Positions 21,184 to 30,633 of a stretch of 64,000 nt of DNA are shown piece by piece. This stretch comes from Sphingomonas echinoides ATCC 14820 (GTDB taxonomy: Bacteria > Pseudomonadota > Alphaproteobacteria > Sphingomonadales > Sphingomonadaceae), in contig NZ_JH584235.1 in assembly GCF_000241465.1 (NCBI RefSeq), positions 2,842,529-2,906,528 of the forward strand, read 5' to 3'. A program made the translations under genes and the position numbers. Within the stretch, counting starts at the first letter, position 1, and each line of letters begins with the position of its first letter. The notes below the pieces were generated by a model that saw nothing but the letters and a program-made list of their open reading frames with translations, was not told the origin of the DNA and made no database searches.

Positions 21184-23097
21184 CTAGGCGTGTTCGAAGG
21201 TCAGATCGTCGGGGTTGGCTTCGCGCGTCATTCGCCAGAAGGCGTCGTTGCGCCACGGCGTGATCGCGATGATCCGACCACGCGCGTTGCGGTACCAATT
21301 TTCGGCACCCGGGTGCGTCCACACCAATTTCTCATGCGCCGCGTCGAGCTTCGCGACATAGGCGCGGTACACGTCCTCGCGGACCTCCACCGCAGACGCG
21401 TCGCGCGCAATCATCGCATCGATGATGCGCAGCGCATAATGCGCTTGATTCTCGATATTGCGGATCATGCTCCCGCCATGTCCGGCACCGACATTGGGGC
21501 CGAGCAGGATGAAGAAATTGGGAAATCCGGGCACCAGCGTGCCGAGATAGGCGGCGGCATTGTCGCCATCCCAGACGTCGCGCAAGACACGCCCGTCGCG
21601 CCCGATGACGTCGTAGGATCCGAGCACGTTGGTGGTCTGGAACCCCGTTGCCAGGATCAGAACGTCGGCTTGCACCTCTTCGCCAGACGCGGCGACGAGG
21701 GTGCTGCCACGAACTTCCGCCAAATGTTCGGGGATCAGCCGCACATGCGGTTTGCGCAGCGCGCGGAACCACCCATTGTCGAGCAGCATGCGTTTGAGGA
21801 ACGGCGGGTAATCGGGCAGCAGCAACGGCAGCAGGTCCTGCCGGTCGCCGAGTTGCTCTTCATAATAGGTCGTGAAGAATTGCCGGTGCCCATCGTTGAT
21901 CTTGTTGATCGACCGCTTCGAGTCCGCCCAGTCGGGATCGCGGAACAAGGTGCCATGGACTCGATCGTTGAAAGTCCACGACAGCCGTTGCTCGACCCAG
22001 TGGCGATAGAGCGGGAAGGTGCGCATCAAATAGCGAACGCCGTCGGGGACGACCTTGCGAAACTGCGGGAAGGGCGCGATCCATTGTTTCGATCGCGCGA
22101 AAATCGTCATCTCCGCCACATCGTCGGCGATCGCGGGCACCACTTGCATGCCCGACGCGCCATTGCCGATCACCGCGACGCGTTTGCCGACAAGGTCGAC
22201 CTCGTCGCGCCAGGCGGAGGTATGCAGCACCTCGCCGGTAAACGTGTCCAGCCCGGGGATTTGCGGGATCTTGGGGATATTGAGCAGCCCGACCGCGCTC
22301 ATCACGATATCGGCGCGATGCGTTTCGCGCTTGCCGTCCGGGTCGGTGACGGTGACCGCCCACTTGGCGTCCTCGGCGATCCACTCCGCGCGGTCGACCT
22401 TGGTGCCGAAACGCGCTTTGTCATAGAGACCGAAAGCGCGCGCGGTTTCCAGCAGATAGCGCTCGATCTCACCCTGCAGCGGAAAATGATGCGACCAGTC
22501 GGTCGGCCGACACGAAAAGGTGTAGGTGAGATTGGGCGTATCGACGCCACAGCCGGGATAGTGATTTTCCCACCACGTCCCGCCGAAATCCGCGTTCTTT
22601 TCAAAAAGCGTATAGTCGATGCCGGCCCGCTGCAGCTCGATTCCCGCGCAGATCCCCGAAATGCCCCCGCCGATCACGATCGCCGTGAGCGGGCGCTTGG
22701 ACGGGGTTGGGGCGGCTGGCTGTTCGAACTGCATCGAGAAGGCGACGACATCGCCATAGTCCTCCGGCACCGGTTCGCTCATCGCGACGCTCAGCATGGC
22801 GGCCAATTGGGCATTGCTCGGGCGCGGCAGGTTCAGCGGTGCGCCTTCGGCCCAGGCAAGGATCGCGTCATAGGCCGCATCGCGGATCGTACGCTGAACC
22901 TCGTCGCTCAGCCCACCCGTATCGTTGTCGTCCAACCCGCGACCGCGCCGTGGTGCGAACGGCGCCTCCAGCCACGCTTGATCCCCGGTCAGCTGGACCA
23001 GGCACAGCAGCAGCGCGGGAATGTTGGCTTGGTCGACGCCTTGGCGCAGCAACCCGCGATCGAGGGACACGCCTTGGAGTTGGTCGCTGGCTTGCAT
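21184..23097 (-). CDS. Baeyer-Villiger flavin monooxygenase, 4-hydroxyacetophenone-monooxygenase-like
   Basis: A 637-aa type I Baeyer-Villiger monooxygenase. It converts a ketone to an ester or lactone with FAD, NADPH and O2. The FAD Rossmann motif is IGGGISGICAGIELQRAG (near 143), followed by FEKNADFGGTWWENHYPG, and the BVMO fingerprint is FTGEVLHTSAWRD (FxGxxxHxxxW). A second GxGxxG is VIGNGASGMQVV. The 130-residue N-terminal extension and total length match 4-hydroxyacetophenone monooxygenases rather than the shorter cyclohexanone type. The start is ATG 23097 or an in-frame TTG at 23106; neither has ideal spacing. The 18-bp element at 23160 lies upstream. Confidence 0.88.
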   Translation of the reverse strand: MQASDQLQGVSLDRGLLRQGVDQANIPALLLCLVQLTGDQAWLEAPFAPRRGRGLDDNDTGGLSDEVQRTIRDAAYDAILAWAEGAPLNLPRPSNAQLAAMLSVAMSEPVPEDYGDVVAFSMQFEQPAAPTPSKRPLTAIVIGGGISGICAGIELQRAGIDYTLFEKNADFGGTWWENHYPGCGVDTPNLTYTFSCRPTDWSHHFPLQGEIERYLLETARAFGLYDKARFGTKVDRAEWIAEDAKWAVTVTDPDGKRETHRADIVMSAVGLLNIPKIPQIPGLDTFTGEVLHTSAWRDEVDLVGKRVAVIGNGASGMQVVPAIADDVAEMTIFARSKQWIAPFPQFRKVVPDGVRYLMRTFPLYRHWVEQRLSWTFNDRVHGTLFRDPDWADSKRSINKINDGHRQFFTTYYEEQLGDRQDLLPLLLPDYPPFLKRMLLDNGWFRALRKPHVRLIPEHLAEVRGSTLVAASGEEVQADVLILATGFQTTNVLGSYDVIGRDGRVLRDVWDGDNAAAYLGTLVPGFPNFFILLGPNVGAGHGGSMIRNIENQAHYALRIIDAMIARDASAVEVREDVYRAYVAKLDAAHEKLVWTHPGAENWYRNARGRIIAITPWRNDAFWRMTREANPDDLTFEHA

Positions 23098-23159
23098 TGC
23101 CGTCAAGTGCCTCTCGATGATGGTGCGTCACGCGCCCACATTACTGATGATATGCAATA

Positions 23160-23177
23160 TCTACTCACTGGTATATC
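23160..23177 (-). promoter_or_regulatory. Putative TetR operator, BVMO promoter
   Basis: TCTACTCACTGGTATATC, 62 bp before the BVMO ATG. It agrees at all 12 shared positions with the elements at 26796 and 30634 (TACT.AC..GTATAT), and keeps the same orientation relative to its gene. It is the least symmetrical of the three. Confidence 0.6.
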
Positions 23178-23243
23178 GAGTCAACGCATTAGGCCGCTGT
23201 CATTAGGTCGAACGAGAAACATCGGGGCGGTAAGGTCACGCCG

Positions 23244-24878
23244 TCAGGCGGAAAACACCTCGCGCCGCACGCGCATTCCGGCCTTCTCGCGATCCCAGGT
23301 GTCGTGCGTGATCCCCTCCTGGCGCAGATCGACCTTGAGCACCTTGGCCGACGGCGTCTTGGGCAATTCGTCCATGATTCGGATATAGCGCGGTACCATG
23401 AAGTACGGCATTTGGCGGATCAGGAAGGCGGCGAGATCTTCATGCGTGATGGTGCGCCCCGGCACCGGTGCCACGACCACCATCACCTCGTCCTCCGAAT
23501 ATTCGCTCGGCACGGCGATTGCTGCTGCCTCGCGCACGTCGGGGTGCGCGCAAACCTCCACTTCGACTTCGAACGACGAAATGTTCTCGCCGCGCCGCCG
23601 GATCGCGTCCTTCACCCGGTCGACAAAATAGAAATAGCCATCCGCGTCGCGCCGGAAGGCGTCGCCGGTATGGAACCAGCCATTGGCCCACGCCGCGGCG
23701 GTTGCTTCGGGGTTGCGATTATAGCCGCTGTTCATCGCCCAGGGACGGTCCGTCCGCACCAGCATTTCGCCGATCGCGCCGACGGGCACTTCGCAGTCGT
23801 TGTGGTCCACCAGCCGCACCTCGACGTTCGGCCTGACCTTGCCGCACGTACCGCGCTTGACCGGGTTGGCTTCGGATACCACGGGCGACGAGATCTCGGT
23901 CATGTTGAAGATCGTGTAGATGTCGACGCCAAACCGCTCGGTGAAGGCTGCGGCGTCATCGGTCAGCGGCACCATGAAGGCGGCGCGCACGCAGTGATCG
24001 CGATCTTCGGGTGCGGGCGGGCGCTTCATCAGGAATGTCGCCATCACGCCCAGCAGGAAAACGACCGTCGCCTGCGTCGTGCGGGCAATGTCCCAAAAGC
24101 GGTCGGTCGAGAAGGATTCGATCAGCGCGACCGATGCCCCGCGCGCCAGCATGACGAAAGGCGGGCCCATGCCGCCGATGTGAAAGATCGGCGCGACGCA
24201 CATATAGCGATCGTCTTCCCCCACCATCGGCCAGGACTCCGGTCCGGCGTTGGAAAACATGTGCAGATAGGACGACAGCACCCCTTTGGACGGGCCCGTC
24301 GTCCCGGAGGTGTAAATGATCGACTGGATATCCCATGGCTCGATCGGACGGTCCAGCGGATCAAGCGTTTCCCCGCCGACCTCGTCGAAGCGCACCGCCG
24401 GCAGACCGATATCGGGTGCTGGCGCATCCGAGACGATCACGAGCTGGGCAAGCTCGGCGCGATCGATTTCGGCCAGGCGCTCGACCAGATCGGGGTGCAC
24501 GATCATCACGATCGCGCCCGAATTGCGCACCACATGACCCAGCATCTTGCCGCGATAGGCCGTGTTGAACGGCACGAAGACCGCGCCGATATAATTGATC
24601 GCGTAAAAGGCGATCAGCGCATCGCGCCCGCTCGGCAGCCATGCCGCAACGTGGTCCCCCTGACGGATGCCCAGCCGCTGCAGACCTGCCGCTTTGGAGA
24701 CCACGCGACGACGGAGCTCGGCATAGCTCCACTCCTCGCCATCTTCGAAAATAACATGGGTCTTGTCGGGGCGCTCGTCGGCCCAGCGGTCGACCAGATA
24801 GCGCAGGACGCATTCGTTGCGATTGGGGATTCGCGGATCGGCAAAGTCGCGGCTTCCGCTCGCCACAGTCATAGTCAT
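23244..24878 (-). CDS. AMP-binding acyl-CoA ligase
   Basis: A 544-aa ANL-superfamily enzyme that activates a carboxylic acid with ATP and CoA. It has the P-loop IIYTSGTTGPSKGVL (near 178), NMTEISSP (A5-like), GWFHTGDAFRRDADGYFYFVDR (A7/A8) and the C-terminal catalytic lysine region KTPSAKVLKVDLR. The layout is closest to CaiC/medium-chain or cyclic-acid CoA ligases. The start at 24878 is followed by an alternative ATG at 24872; the frame upstream overlaps the TetR gene and is not used. It is 38 nt downstream of tetR, in the same transcription unit, fitting acid activation after a BVMO step. Confidence 0.9.
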   Translation of the reverse strand: MTMTVASGSRDFADPRIPNRNECVLRYLVDRWADERPDKTHVIFEDGEEWSYAELRRRVVSKAAGLQRLGIRQGDHVAAWLPSGRDALIAFYAINYIGAVFVPFNTAYRGKMLGHVVRNSGAIVMIVHPDLVERLAEIDRAELAQLVIVSDAPAPDIGLPAVRFDEVGGETLDPLDRPIEPWDIQSIIYTSGTTGPSKGVLSSYLHMFSNAGPESWPMVGEDDRYMCVAPIFHIGGMGPPFVMLARGASVALIESFSTDRFWDIARTTQATVVFLLGVMATFLMKRPPAPEDRDHCVRAAFMVPLTDDAAAFTERFGVDIYTIFNMTEISSPVVSEANPVKRGTCGKVRPNVEVRLVDHNDCEVPVGAIGEMLVRTDRPWAMNSGYNRNPEATAAAWANGWFHTGDAFRRDADGYFYFVDRVKDAIRRRGENISSFEVEVEVCAHPDVREAAAIAVPSEYSEDEVMVVVAPVPGRTITHEDLAAFLIRQMPYFMVPRYIRIMDELPKTPSAKVLKVDLRQEGITHDTWDREKAGMRVRREVFSA

Positions 24879-24916
24879 AACACCTTCACCTCGAAAATGT
24901 TGAGCGAGGGCAGTCG

Positions 24917-25561
24917 TCAATCCACGGCGATAAGGCGCAGACAGGCCGCGACCGCCTGATCGACCACCATTTCCGCCGACCGTTTGCTGCCCGGCCGATA
25001 GCAATGGATGATCCAGCTCAGCAGGCCGCCGATCCAGATCGACATGCCGGCCGCATTGGCGACGGTGACCGCGCCATCCTGGACACAATCATCGATCAAC
25101 TTCCCGATGCGCAGATCGAATTCGTGCCGTAGGCGCAAAATGCGCTGCGCGTCGGCGCGATCGAGGTTCATCATCTCGCGTTGATAGATCACGAGATATT
25201 CGTGTCGTGCGACGATGATTTCCGCGACTTCGCGTAACGACGCCTTGAGTTTGTCGATCGGCCGCCGCTCGATTTCCTCGATCCGGTCGAGCGCCGCGAG
25301 CGATTCCTTGACGCCCGCTTCGCAGATCGCGCTCAGGATCGCGCTCTTACCCTTGAAATAGGTGTACAGAAACGGCTTGGTGGCGCTCAGACGGTCGGCG
25401 AGCATTTCGAGCGTCGCCGATTCATACCCCTTCTCGTAAAACAGCGCGCTCGCTTCCGCGAGAATGCGCGCGCGCTTATAGGCGACAACGCCCGGCTTGA
25501 TTTCCCGCAAGCTCGATTCGTAACCGGCCGGGTTTTTCGCGGCGGCGCTGGATTTGGTCAT
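24917..25561 (-). CDS. TetR family transcriptional regulator
   Basis: A 214-aa regulator. The N-terminal helix-turn-helix is at about 28-75 (ILAEASALFYEKGYESATLEMLADRLSATKPFLYTYFKGK), followed by a variable, all-helical ligand domain. The start overlaps the stop of the iron-containing ADH gene (ATGA at 25558-25561), so it is made together with the enzymes it probably controls, giving autoregulation through the operator at 26796. It is the only transcription factor in the 18-30 kb cluster. Confidence 0.9.
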   Translation of the reverse strand: MTKSSAAAKNPAGYESSLREIKPGVVAYKRARILAEASALFYEKGYESATLEMLADRLSATKPFLYTYFKGKSAILSAICEAGVKESLAALDRIEEIERRPIDKLKASLREVAEIIVARHEYLVIYQREMMNLDRADAQRILRLRHEFDLRIGKLIDDCVQDGAVTVANAAGMSIWIGGLLSWIIHCYRPGSKRSAEMVVDQAVAACLRLIAVD

Positions 25562-26736
25562 GCGGCCCTTCTGAGAATTTCCATGATATCCGACGGCGAC
25601 GTCACGGGGCGCGGATTGGTCCGTCCCCATATATCAAGCATGGTATATTCCGCCACCTGCTGGAAGCGGTCTGCGGTGACGCCCACTTCGCCCAACGTCC
25701 GCGGCATTCCGAGCGATCGGATCAGCGCATCGAGGCTCGCTGCCGCCGTCGGGTGCGTAGCGCCCAGACAGGCATTGATGCGATGCTGCCGACTGTCGTC
25801 ATATTCGGCATTCCAGTCGAGGACATAGGGCGACATCACACAGGAGCAATGGCCGTGCGGGACGCCGCAGGTGCCACCAAGGATATGCCCGATCGCATGG
25901 CTGGCCCCCATCGGGACCCCGCCGATGATCGAGATCATCGATTGCCAGGCACCGATCTGGCATTTGAGGCGGGCTTCCAGGTCCGTGGGATCGGCCTTGG
26001 CGCGCGTCAGCCCCTCGACGAGCAGGCGGAGCGCATTGTCCGCCAAGCCGTTGGCGAAGTCGTTCGACTTGTCGGAGGCGAGCGTTTCCACCGCATGATC
26101 GACCGACCGGACGCCGGTCGACAGCCACAGCCATTCGGGCGTGTGCAGCGTGATGGCGGGATCGAGCACCACCATGACCGGGGCCATGTTGCGATGCTCA
26201 TAGCCCTGCTTGTGCGCCGTGACCTCGTCGGTCGAGCCCGACAGGGCGTTGAACTCTCCGCCGGACAAGGTGGTGGGGACGCAAATCGTCCGAATGTCGG
26301 GTCCGATCTTTATCGGATTGATCACAGTGCCGTCGCCATCGACGAAGGTGCGCAGCGGCTCGAAATCCTCGACCGTCCGCACGTCGTGCTTGAGCAACAA
26401 CGGCACGATCTTGCCCGCGTCGATGACCGAGCCACCCCCGATGCCGACGATCAGGTCCGCTCCGGCGGCGCGTGCGGCCTCGGCTGCGGCGAGAACGTCC
26501 GCGCGCGGCGCGTGCGAGGCGATCCCGCTATGCGTGGCGGCGTGACGATCGCCCAACGCGATCTCAATCTGTGCGATTTCGTCGGTATTGCGCCGCAGAC
26601 TGTCGGAGGTCAGCAGGAACACCTTGCGTGCGCCCATCGCCTCGGCTTGCGCGCGTAGGGCGTCGCGCGCGGGCTGCCCCATCGTAACGCGCTCGGTCGT
26701 CGTAAAAGTCATCTGGGTCGGAATGACGCTCGTCAC
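25558..26736 (-). CDS. Iron-containing alcohol dehydrogenase / maleylacetate reductase family
   Basis: A 392-aa group III dehydrogenase. The NAD-binding motif is GIGGGSVIDAGKIVPL (near 98) and the metal-site region is VDHAVETLAS (near 205) plus ASHAIGHILGGTCGVPHGHCSCVM (near 270-295), which supplies the metal-binding histidines. The segment HCSCVMSPYVLDWN is reminiscent of maleylacetate reductases, but family-level assignment is as far as I can go. The GTG start at 26736 has GAGAGAGGA upstream. In this cluster it would oxidise an alcohol made by the P450 to the ketone used by the BVMO. Confidence 0.88.
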   Translation of the reverse strand: MTSVIPTQMTFTTTERVTMGQPARDALRAQAEAMGARKVFLLTSDSLRRNTDEIAQIEIALGDRHAATHSGIASHAPRADVLAAAEAARAAGADLIVGIGGGSVIDAGKIVPLLLKHDVRTVEDFEPLRTFVDGDGTVINPIKIGPDIRTICVPTTLSGGEFNALSGSTDEVTAHKQGYEHRNMAPVMVVLDPAITLHTPEWLWLSTGVRSVDHAVETLASDKSNDFANGLADNALRLLVEGLTRAKADPTDLEARLKCQIGAWQSMISIIGGVPMGASHAIGHILGGTCGVPHGHCSCVMSPYVLDWNAEYDDSRQHRINACLGATHPTAAASLDALIRSLGMPRTLGEVGVTADRFQQVAEYTMLDIWGRTNPRPVTSPSDIMEILRRAA

Positions 26737-27023
26737 GGCCTTATCCTCTCTCGCATATCTTTGCGCTTGTGATGAGCAGTATGCACGCCACTGGTGATAC
26801 TGACTAGTATATTTTCATACCATTATTCAAAAATCACCGGGTGGCGGCTTGACCCTCTCTCTACCCCTCGGTAGCCGGTAGGCACATTGCCGGGCGCATC
26901 GCCGGTCGCCACCACGAAGACAGAGATAGCCTGGATGGATCAACGATTAGTCTCTCTTGATCCCGCGCGCCGCGCGAAAAGAGCCGTCGGGCACCGCTGC
27001 GCACCGTCTGCGGCGGTCGTTCA
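26737..27023. promoter_or_regulatory. Divergent promoter region (ADH-tetR-ligase / racemase-like gene)
   Basis: 287 bp, with an AT-rich core at 26780-26830 that stands out from its surroundings. It contains the best-conserved copy of the putative operator and a nearby half-like CACTGGTGATAC. A single site here could control both directions. Confidence 0.6.
26796..26813 (-). promoter_or_regulatory. Putative TetR operator, ADH-tetR promoter
   Basis: GATACTGACTAGTATATT. The arms ATACT/AGTAT are a perfect 5-bp inverted repeat around GACT, and 15 of 18 bases match the element before the TonB receptor. It lies 59 bp upstream of the GTG start of the dehydrogenase. Confidence 0.68.
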
Positions 27024-28154
27024 ATGAGCGGCCCTCTCTCTGGTATCCGCGTGGTCGAATTTGCCGGGCTGGGCCCGACCCCGTTCGGGGCGATGGTGCT
27101 TGCCGATCTGGGCGCGGAGGTGGTGCGCATCGACCGCCGCCGAACCGAGACGTTTGGGGGCGGGGACGATCGCGCCGATTTCCTCAACCGGGGCCGACCC
27201 TCGGTCGTGGTGGACCTGAAGTCCGATCCCGGTCGCGCGCTGGCGCTCGAATTGGCCAGTCGGGCCGATGTTTTGATCGAAGGGTTTCGGCCGGGCGTCA
27301 TGGAACGTCTGATGCTGGGGCCGGATCCGCTGCTCGCGGCAAATCCCCGTCTCATCTACGCCCGCATGACCGGATGGGGCCAGACGGGCCCGATGACGCA
27401 CAAAGCCGGGCACGATATCAACTACCTGTCGATGACGGGTGCGCTCGACCTGATTGGGCCGTTCGACGGGCCACCGGTGCCGCCGATCAATTATGTCGCC
27501 AATTTCGGCGGCGGCGGCATGCTTTTGGTCGTGGGCGTGCTCAGCGCTTTGCTCGAACGATCCGTCAGCGGACGCGGGCAGATCGTCGATGCCGCGATGG
27601 TTGATGGTGCATCGTTGCTGGCGACGCAAATCTTCGCGTGGACCGCAATGGGGCGATGGCATCCCGGGCGCGGGGGCAATTTGCTGGACGGGAGCGCCTA
27701 TTTCTATCGGTGCTACCGAGCCGCCGACGACAAGTTTGTCGCGGTCGGGGCGCTTGAGCCGCAATTTCATGCAGAGCTGATCCGCGGTCTCGGGCTCGAT
27801 CCTGCCGACTTTGGCGGTCACCTCGATCCGTCCTGTTGGGCCACGCGCGCCGCGCAGTTGGAAGCGATCTTCGCCACGCGCACGCGCGATGGATGGATCG
27901 AGCATTTCGCGCCGTTCGATGCGTGCCTCAGTCCCGTGCTCAGCCCGCAGGAGGCGACGGAGCACCCGGCAAACGTGACGCGCGGCGTGCATGTCGCGGT
28001 GTCTGGCGTGCTGCAGCCGGCACCCGCACCGCGTTTCGATCGTACCCCGCCAACCCTTCCGACGGCACCGGTTGAGCCTGGCGAGGGCGGCGAGGATCGG
28101 TTGCGCGCATGGGGCATCGACCCTGCCCACTTCGCCCCAGAGACTGGACGATAG
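27024..28154 (+). CDS. Alpha-methylacyl-CoA racemase-like CaiB/BaiF family protein
   Basis: A 376-aa family III CoA-transferase-fold protein. The N-terminus (MSGPLSGIRVVEFAGLGPTP) and KAGHDINYLSMTG closely follow bacterial alpha-methylacyl-CoA racemases, which epimerise 2-methyl-branched acyl-CoAs before beta-oxidation. His130 matches the catalytic His, and LEPQFHAELI keeps the Glu region. The catalytic Asp expected in the (A/G)DFGGG segment is Asn160 here (YVANFGGGGM, codon AAT at 27501), so racemase activity is doubtful. It is divergent from the dehydrogenase gene and probably serves the same pathway. It could also be a CoA-transferase. Confidence 0.82.
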   Translation: MSGPLSGIRVVEFAGLGPTPFGAMVLADLGAEVVRIDRRRTETFGGGDDRADFLNRGRPSVVVDLKSDPGRALALELASRADVLIEGFRPGVMERLMLGPDPLLAANPRLIYARMTGWGQTGPMTHKAGHDINYLSMTGALDLIGPFDGPPVPPINYVANFGGGGMLLVVGVLSALLERSVSGRGQIVDAAMVDGASLLATQIFAWTAMGRWHPGRGGNLLDGSAYFYRCYRAADDKFVAVGALEPQFHAELIRGLGLDPADFGGHLDPSCWATRAAQLEAIFATRTRDGWIEHFAPFDACLSPVLSPQEATEHPANVTRGVHVAVSGVLQPAPAPRFDRTPPTLPTAPVEPGEGGEDRLRAWGIDPAHFAPETGR

Positions 28155-28303
28155 GACCGGCCAAGCGCCCTTCGCTTCGCACATCACCACCGGCCGAAGC
28201 GCGCTCCCCCGTCATCCGACGGGATCAGCAGCGCGTGGCGATGCCGCGGCGTCGCCACGCGCCGGTCTACCCCGACCGCACCAGCGCTGCCATCAGGCAG
28301 GCT

Positions 28304-30586
28304 TCAGAAATTGATGCCAAGCGTAGCGCCGTACGTCCTTGGCGGCATCAACGAGCCGACCCGCGGGAATTGATAGGTGGCCGCCGCAATGATGTTGTTT
28401 GCGATCACGAACTCATCACCGATGTTCTTGACCCATACGCCGAGTGACCAGCGATCCTTGGCGGCGTGATAGGTCAGACCGGCATTGGCCATCGCATATG
28501 CGCCCTGTTCGGCGTCGCGATTGTTGAACTCGGTGAAGTAGACCTTGGACTGCCACTTCGCGTCGCCGTTCAGCGTGATCTTTCCACTGCCGACCGGCAC
28601 ATCCCAGTTGAAACCACCGCCGAACGACGTTCGCGGCGCATTGGGAAGACTGTTGCCGCTCAAATCGACCAGGCCCGGCTGGTTGGGGCATGGCGCATAA
28701 GAGATGCCTGCGCGCGCCGGAAAGGCGGCACCGTAATAGGCGTTGCAGAACTTCGTGAACTTGGCATTCAGATACGACGCATTGGCATTGATCGAGAGGC
28801 CGCCGACGATCCGCGCTTCCAGCTCGAGTTCGCCGCCATAGTTGCGCGCGGTCGCTGCGTTGATCGTTTGGACGATGCTGTTCGCGTTGACGAAGCTAAC
28901 CTGCAAGTTTTTGTAATCATAATAGAAAATCGCGCCGCTCAGGAGTACGCGATTGTTGGCGAAGCGCTGCTTGAACCCGCCTTCATAGCTCCATACCGTT
29001 TCAGGATCGATCGCCGGGTCTGTGCTCCCGACATTGATCACGCCCGATTTGAAACCCTTGGTGACGCTGGCGTACAGCATCGTCGTCGTGGTGGGATGAT
29101 ATTCGATCAGCGCCTTGGGCGTAACCGACGACCATCCTTTCGCGACGTTGGTTGGAATGTTCAGCCCAATCGCATCGAACCGAAAATAGCCATCGCCGCT
29201 GCGATGCTCGTAATTGTAGCGACCGCCGAGCGTGACCTTCACCGCCGGGCTGAGCTCATAACTGGCCTGCAGATAGACGCCGACGGCGTCGATCTTGACG
29301 ACGCCCTTTTGCTCATAGGCACCATTGTCGAACGTGCTCGCCGGCAGCCCGAACAGCAAGGCCAAGTTCGTCGTCGGCACGAGCACCTGGCCCGACAGCT
29401 TCTCGTGCAGATACATCGCGCCGCCCAGCAGCGATAAGCCGCCACGCTGGTAATTGACCGTGACTTCCTGGCTGAACGATCTGCTTTTTTCGACGTAATT
29501 GTTCTGGCCGGCCAAATTGACTTGTGACGAATCCAGATCGTCGCGCTGAAAACGGTCGAAGCTGCGATAGGCGGTGATCGTTTTGATCGTGGCCGCGCCC
29601 AGATTGAAGTCGAGCGTTCCGGTCGCGCCATAGCCTTTGCGACGATTGATCGCTTCCTGATCGGAATAGATATTGCGCAGGTTGGGGGTTTGGCCGATCG
29701 ACGCATAATAGCCGATCACCGTTTTGCCGCCGAGCAGCGTATGCGGCAGCTGGTTTTCCGGAACGACCGACGGCCCGAAATAGTGAAACGCGTAATTGTG
29801 GTCGTCCTCGTTGAAATGATCGAGGACCAGCGTTGCGCGCACCGACGGATTGAAGTTGGCGATGATCGTGCCGCGCAGCGCGTATGCGTCGCGATCGTCG
29901 ACGTCGCCGCCTGTAAACAAATTCTTGCCGTAGCCGTCGCGTTTTTCATATTTGCCGGCGATCCGCGCCAGCAGGCGGTCGTCCCCGGACACGCTGCCAC
30001 CAACCGCGCCCTCAATGATCTTGGCGTTATAGTCCCCGTAGGTCGCGCGGATAAAGCCTTGCAGCTCCTCCTTCGGGCGCGCGGTGACGAGATTGATCGC
30101 GCCTGCGGTTGCGCCGCGTCCGTAGAGGATCGACTGCGGCCCGCGCAGCACTTCGATCTGCTCGAGATCGAAGAAACCGCTCAGCTGCTGCGCCGGGCGG
30201 GGCAGAATGGCACCGTTCTGCAAGAAGGCGACCGCGCCTTCGCCACCGACATCGAAATTGTTCAGCCCGACGCCGCGGATGAACGTCCGGTTGACGCCGA
30301 ACTGATCGCCGATCGACACGTTGGGGACGACAACCTGAAGGTCACCGATATTGGAGACCCCGCCCGGCCCGAGATCGGCACCGGTGATTGCGCTGACTGC
30401 CCCGGGGACTCGGCTTAGCGAGGTGTTTTGGCGCGTTGCCGTGACGATGATATCCTGGATCCCGTCCTGATCGGCGGAGGCGGGCGGGGAGGGAGGCGTA
30501 ACGGGTGCCGTTTGCGCATGGGCAAGGGCGGGCACCATCAGCATGGCCAAAGGCGCGTAACGCGCCAGCAAAAAGCGTCGCAGCAT
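28304..30586 (-). CDS. TonB-dependent outer-membrane receptor (catabolic cluster)
   Basis: A 760-aa receptor. It has a signal peptide (first 25 residues, ending ALAHAQ), a TonB box-like DIIVTATRQ near 45, plug-domain segments (FIRGVGLNNFDVGGEGAVAF, EVLRGPQSILYGRGATAGAINLVTARP) and a 22-strand barrel ending in a terminal aromatic residue (YGATLGINF). It imports a bulky or scarce substrate across the outer membrane with energy from TonB. The start at 30586 was chosen for the signal peptide and the AGGGGAG upstream. The operator-like element 48 bp before it ties it to the oxygenase cluster. Confidence 0.93.
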   Translation of the reverse strand: MLRRFLLARYAPLAMLMVPALAHAQTAPVTPPSPPASADQDGIQDIIVTATRQNTSLSRVPGAVSAITGADLGPGGVSNIGDLQVVVPNVSIGDQFGVNRTFIRGVGLNNFDVGGEGAVAFLQNGAILPRPAQQLSGFFDLEQIEVLRGPQSILYGRGATAGAINLVTARPKEELQGFIRATYGDYNAKIIEGAVGGSVSGDDRLLARIAGKYEKRDGYGKNLFTGGDVDDRDAYALRGTIIANFNPSVRATLVLDHFNEDDHNYAFHYFGPSVVPENQLPHTLLGGKTVIGYYASIGQTPNLRNIYSDQEAINRRKGYGATGTLDFNLGAATIKTITAYRSFDRFQRDDLDSSQVNLAGQNNYVEKSRSFSQEVTVNYQRGGLSLLGGAMYLHEKLSGQVLVPTTNLALLFGLPASTFDNGAYEQKGVVKIDAVGVYLQASYELSPAVKVTLGGRYNYEHRSGDGYFRFDAIGLNIPTNVAKGWSSVTPKALIEYHPTTTTMLYASVTKGFKSGVINVGSTDPAIDPETVWSYEGGFKQRFANNRVLLSGAIFYYDYKNLQVSFVNANSIVQTINAATARNYGGELELEARIVGGLSINANASYLNAKFTKFCNAYYGAAFPARAGISYAPCPNQPGLVDLSGNSLPNAPRTSFGGGFNWDVPVGSGKITLNGDAKWQSKVYFTEFNNRDAEQGAYAMANAGLTYHAAKDRWSLGVWVKNIGDEFVIANNIIAAATYQFPRVGSLMPPRTYGATLGINF

Positions 30587-30633
30587 CCGAACTCCCCTAT
30601 TTTTCGGCCACGCTTGATCACGCGGCATCTTTT

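Noticed and set aside
21190-24959. Long + frames opposite the BVMO and acyl-CoA ligase genes
   Set aside because: Shadow frames; the - strand genes show complete catalytic motifs and ordered spacing.
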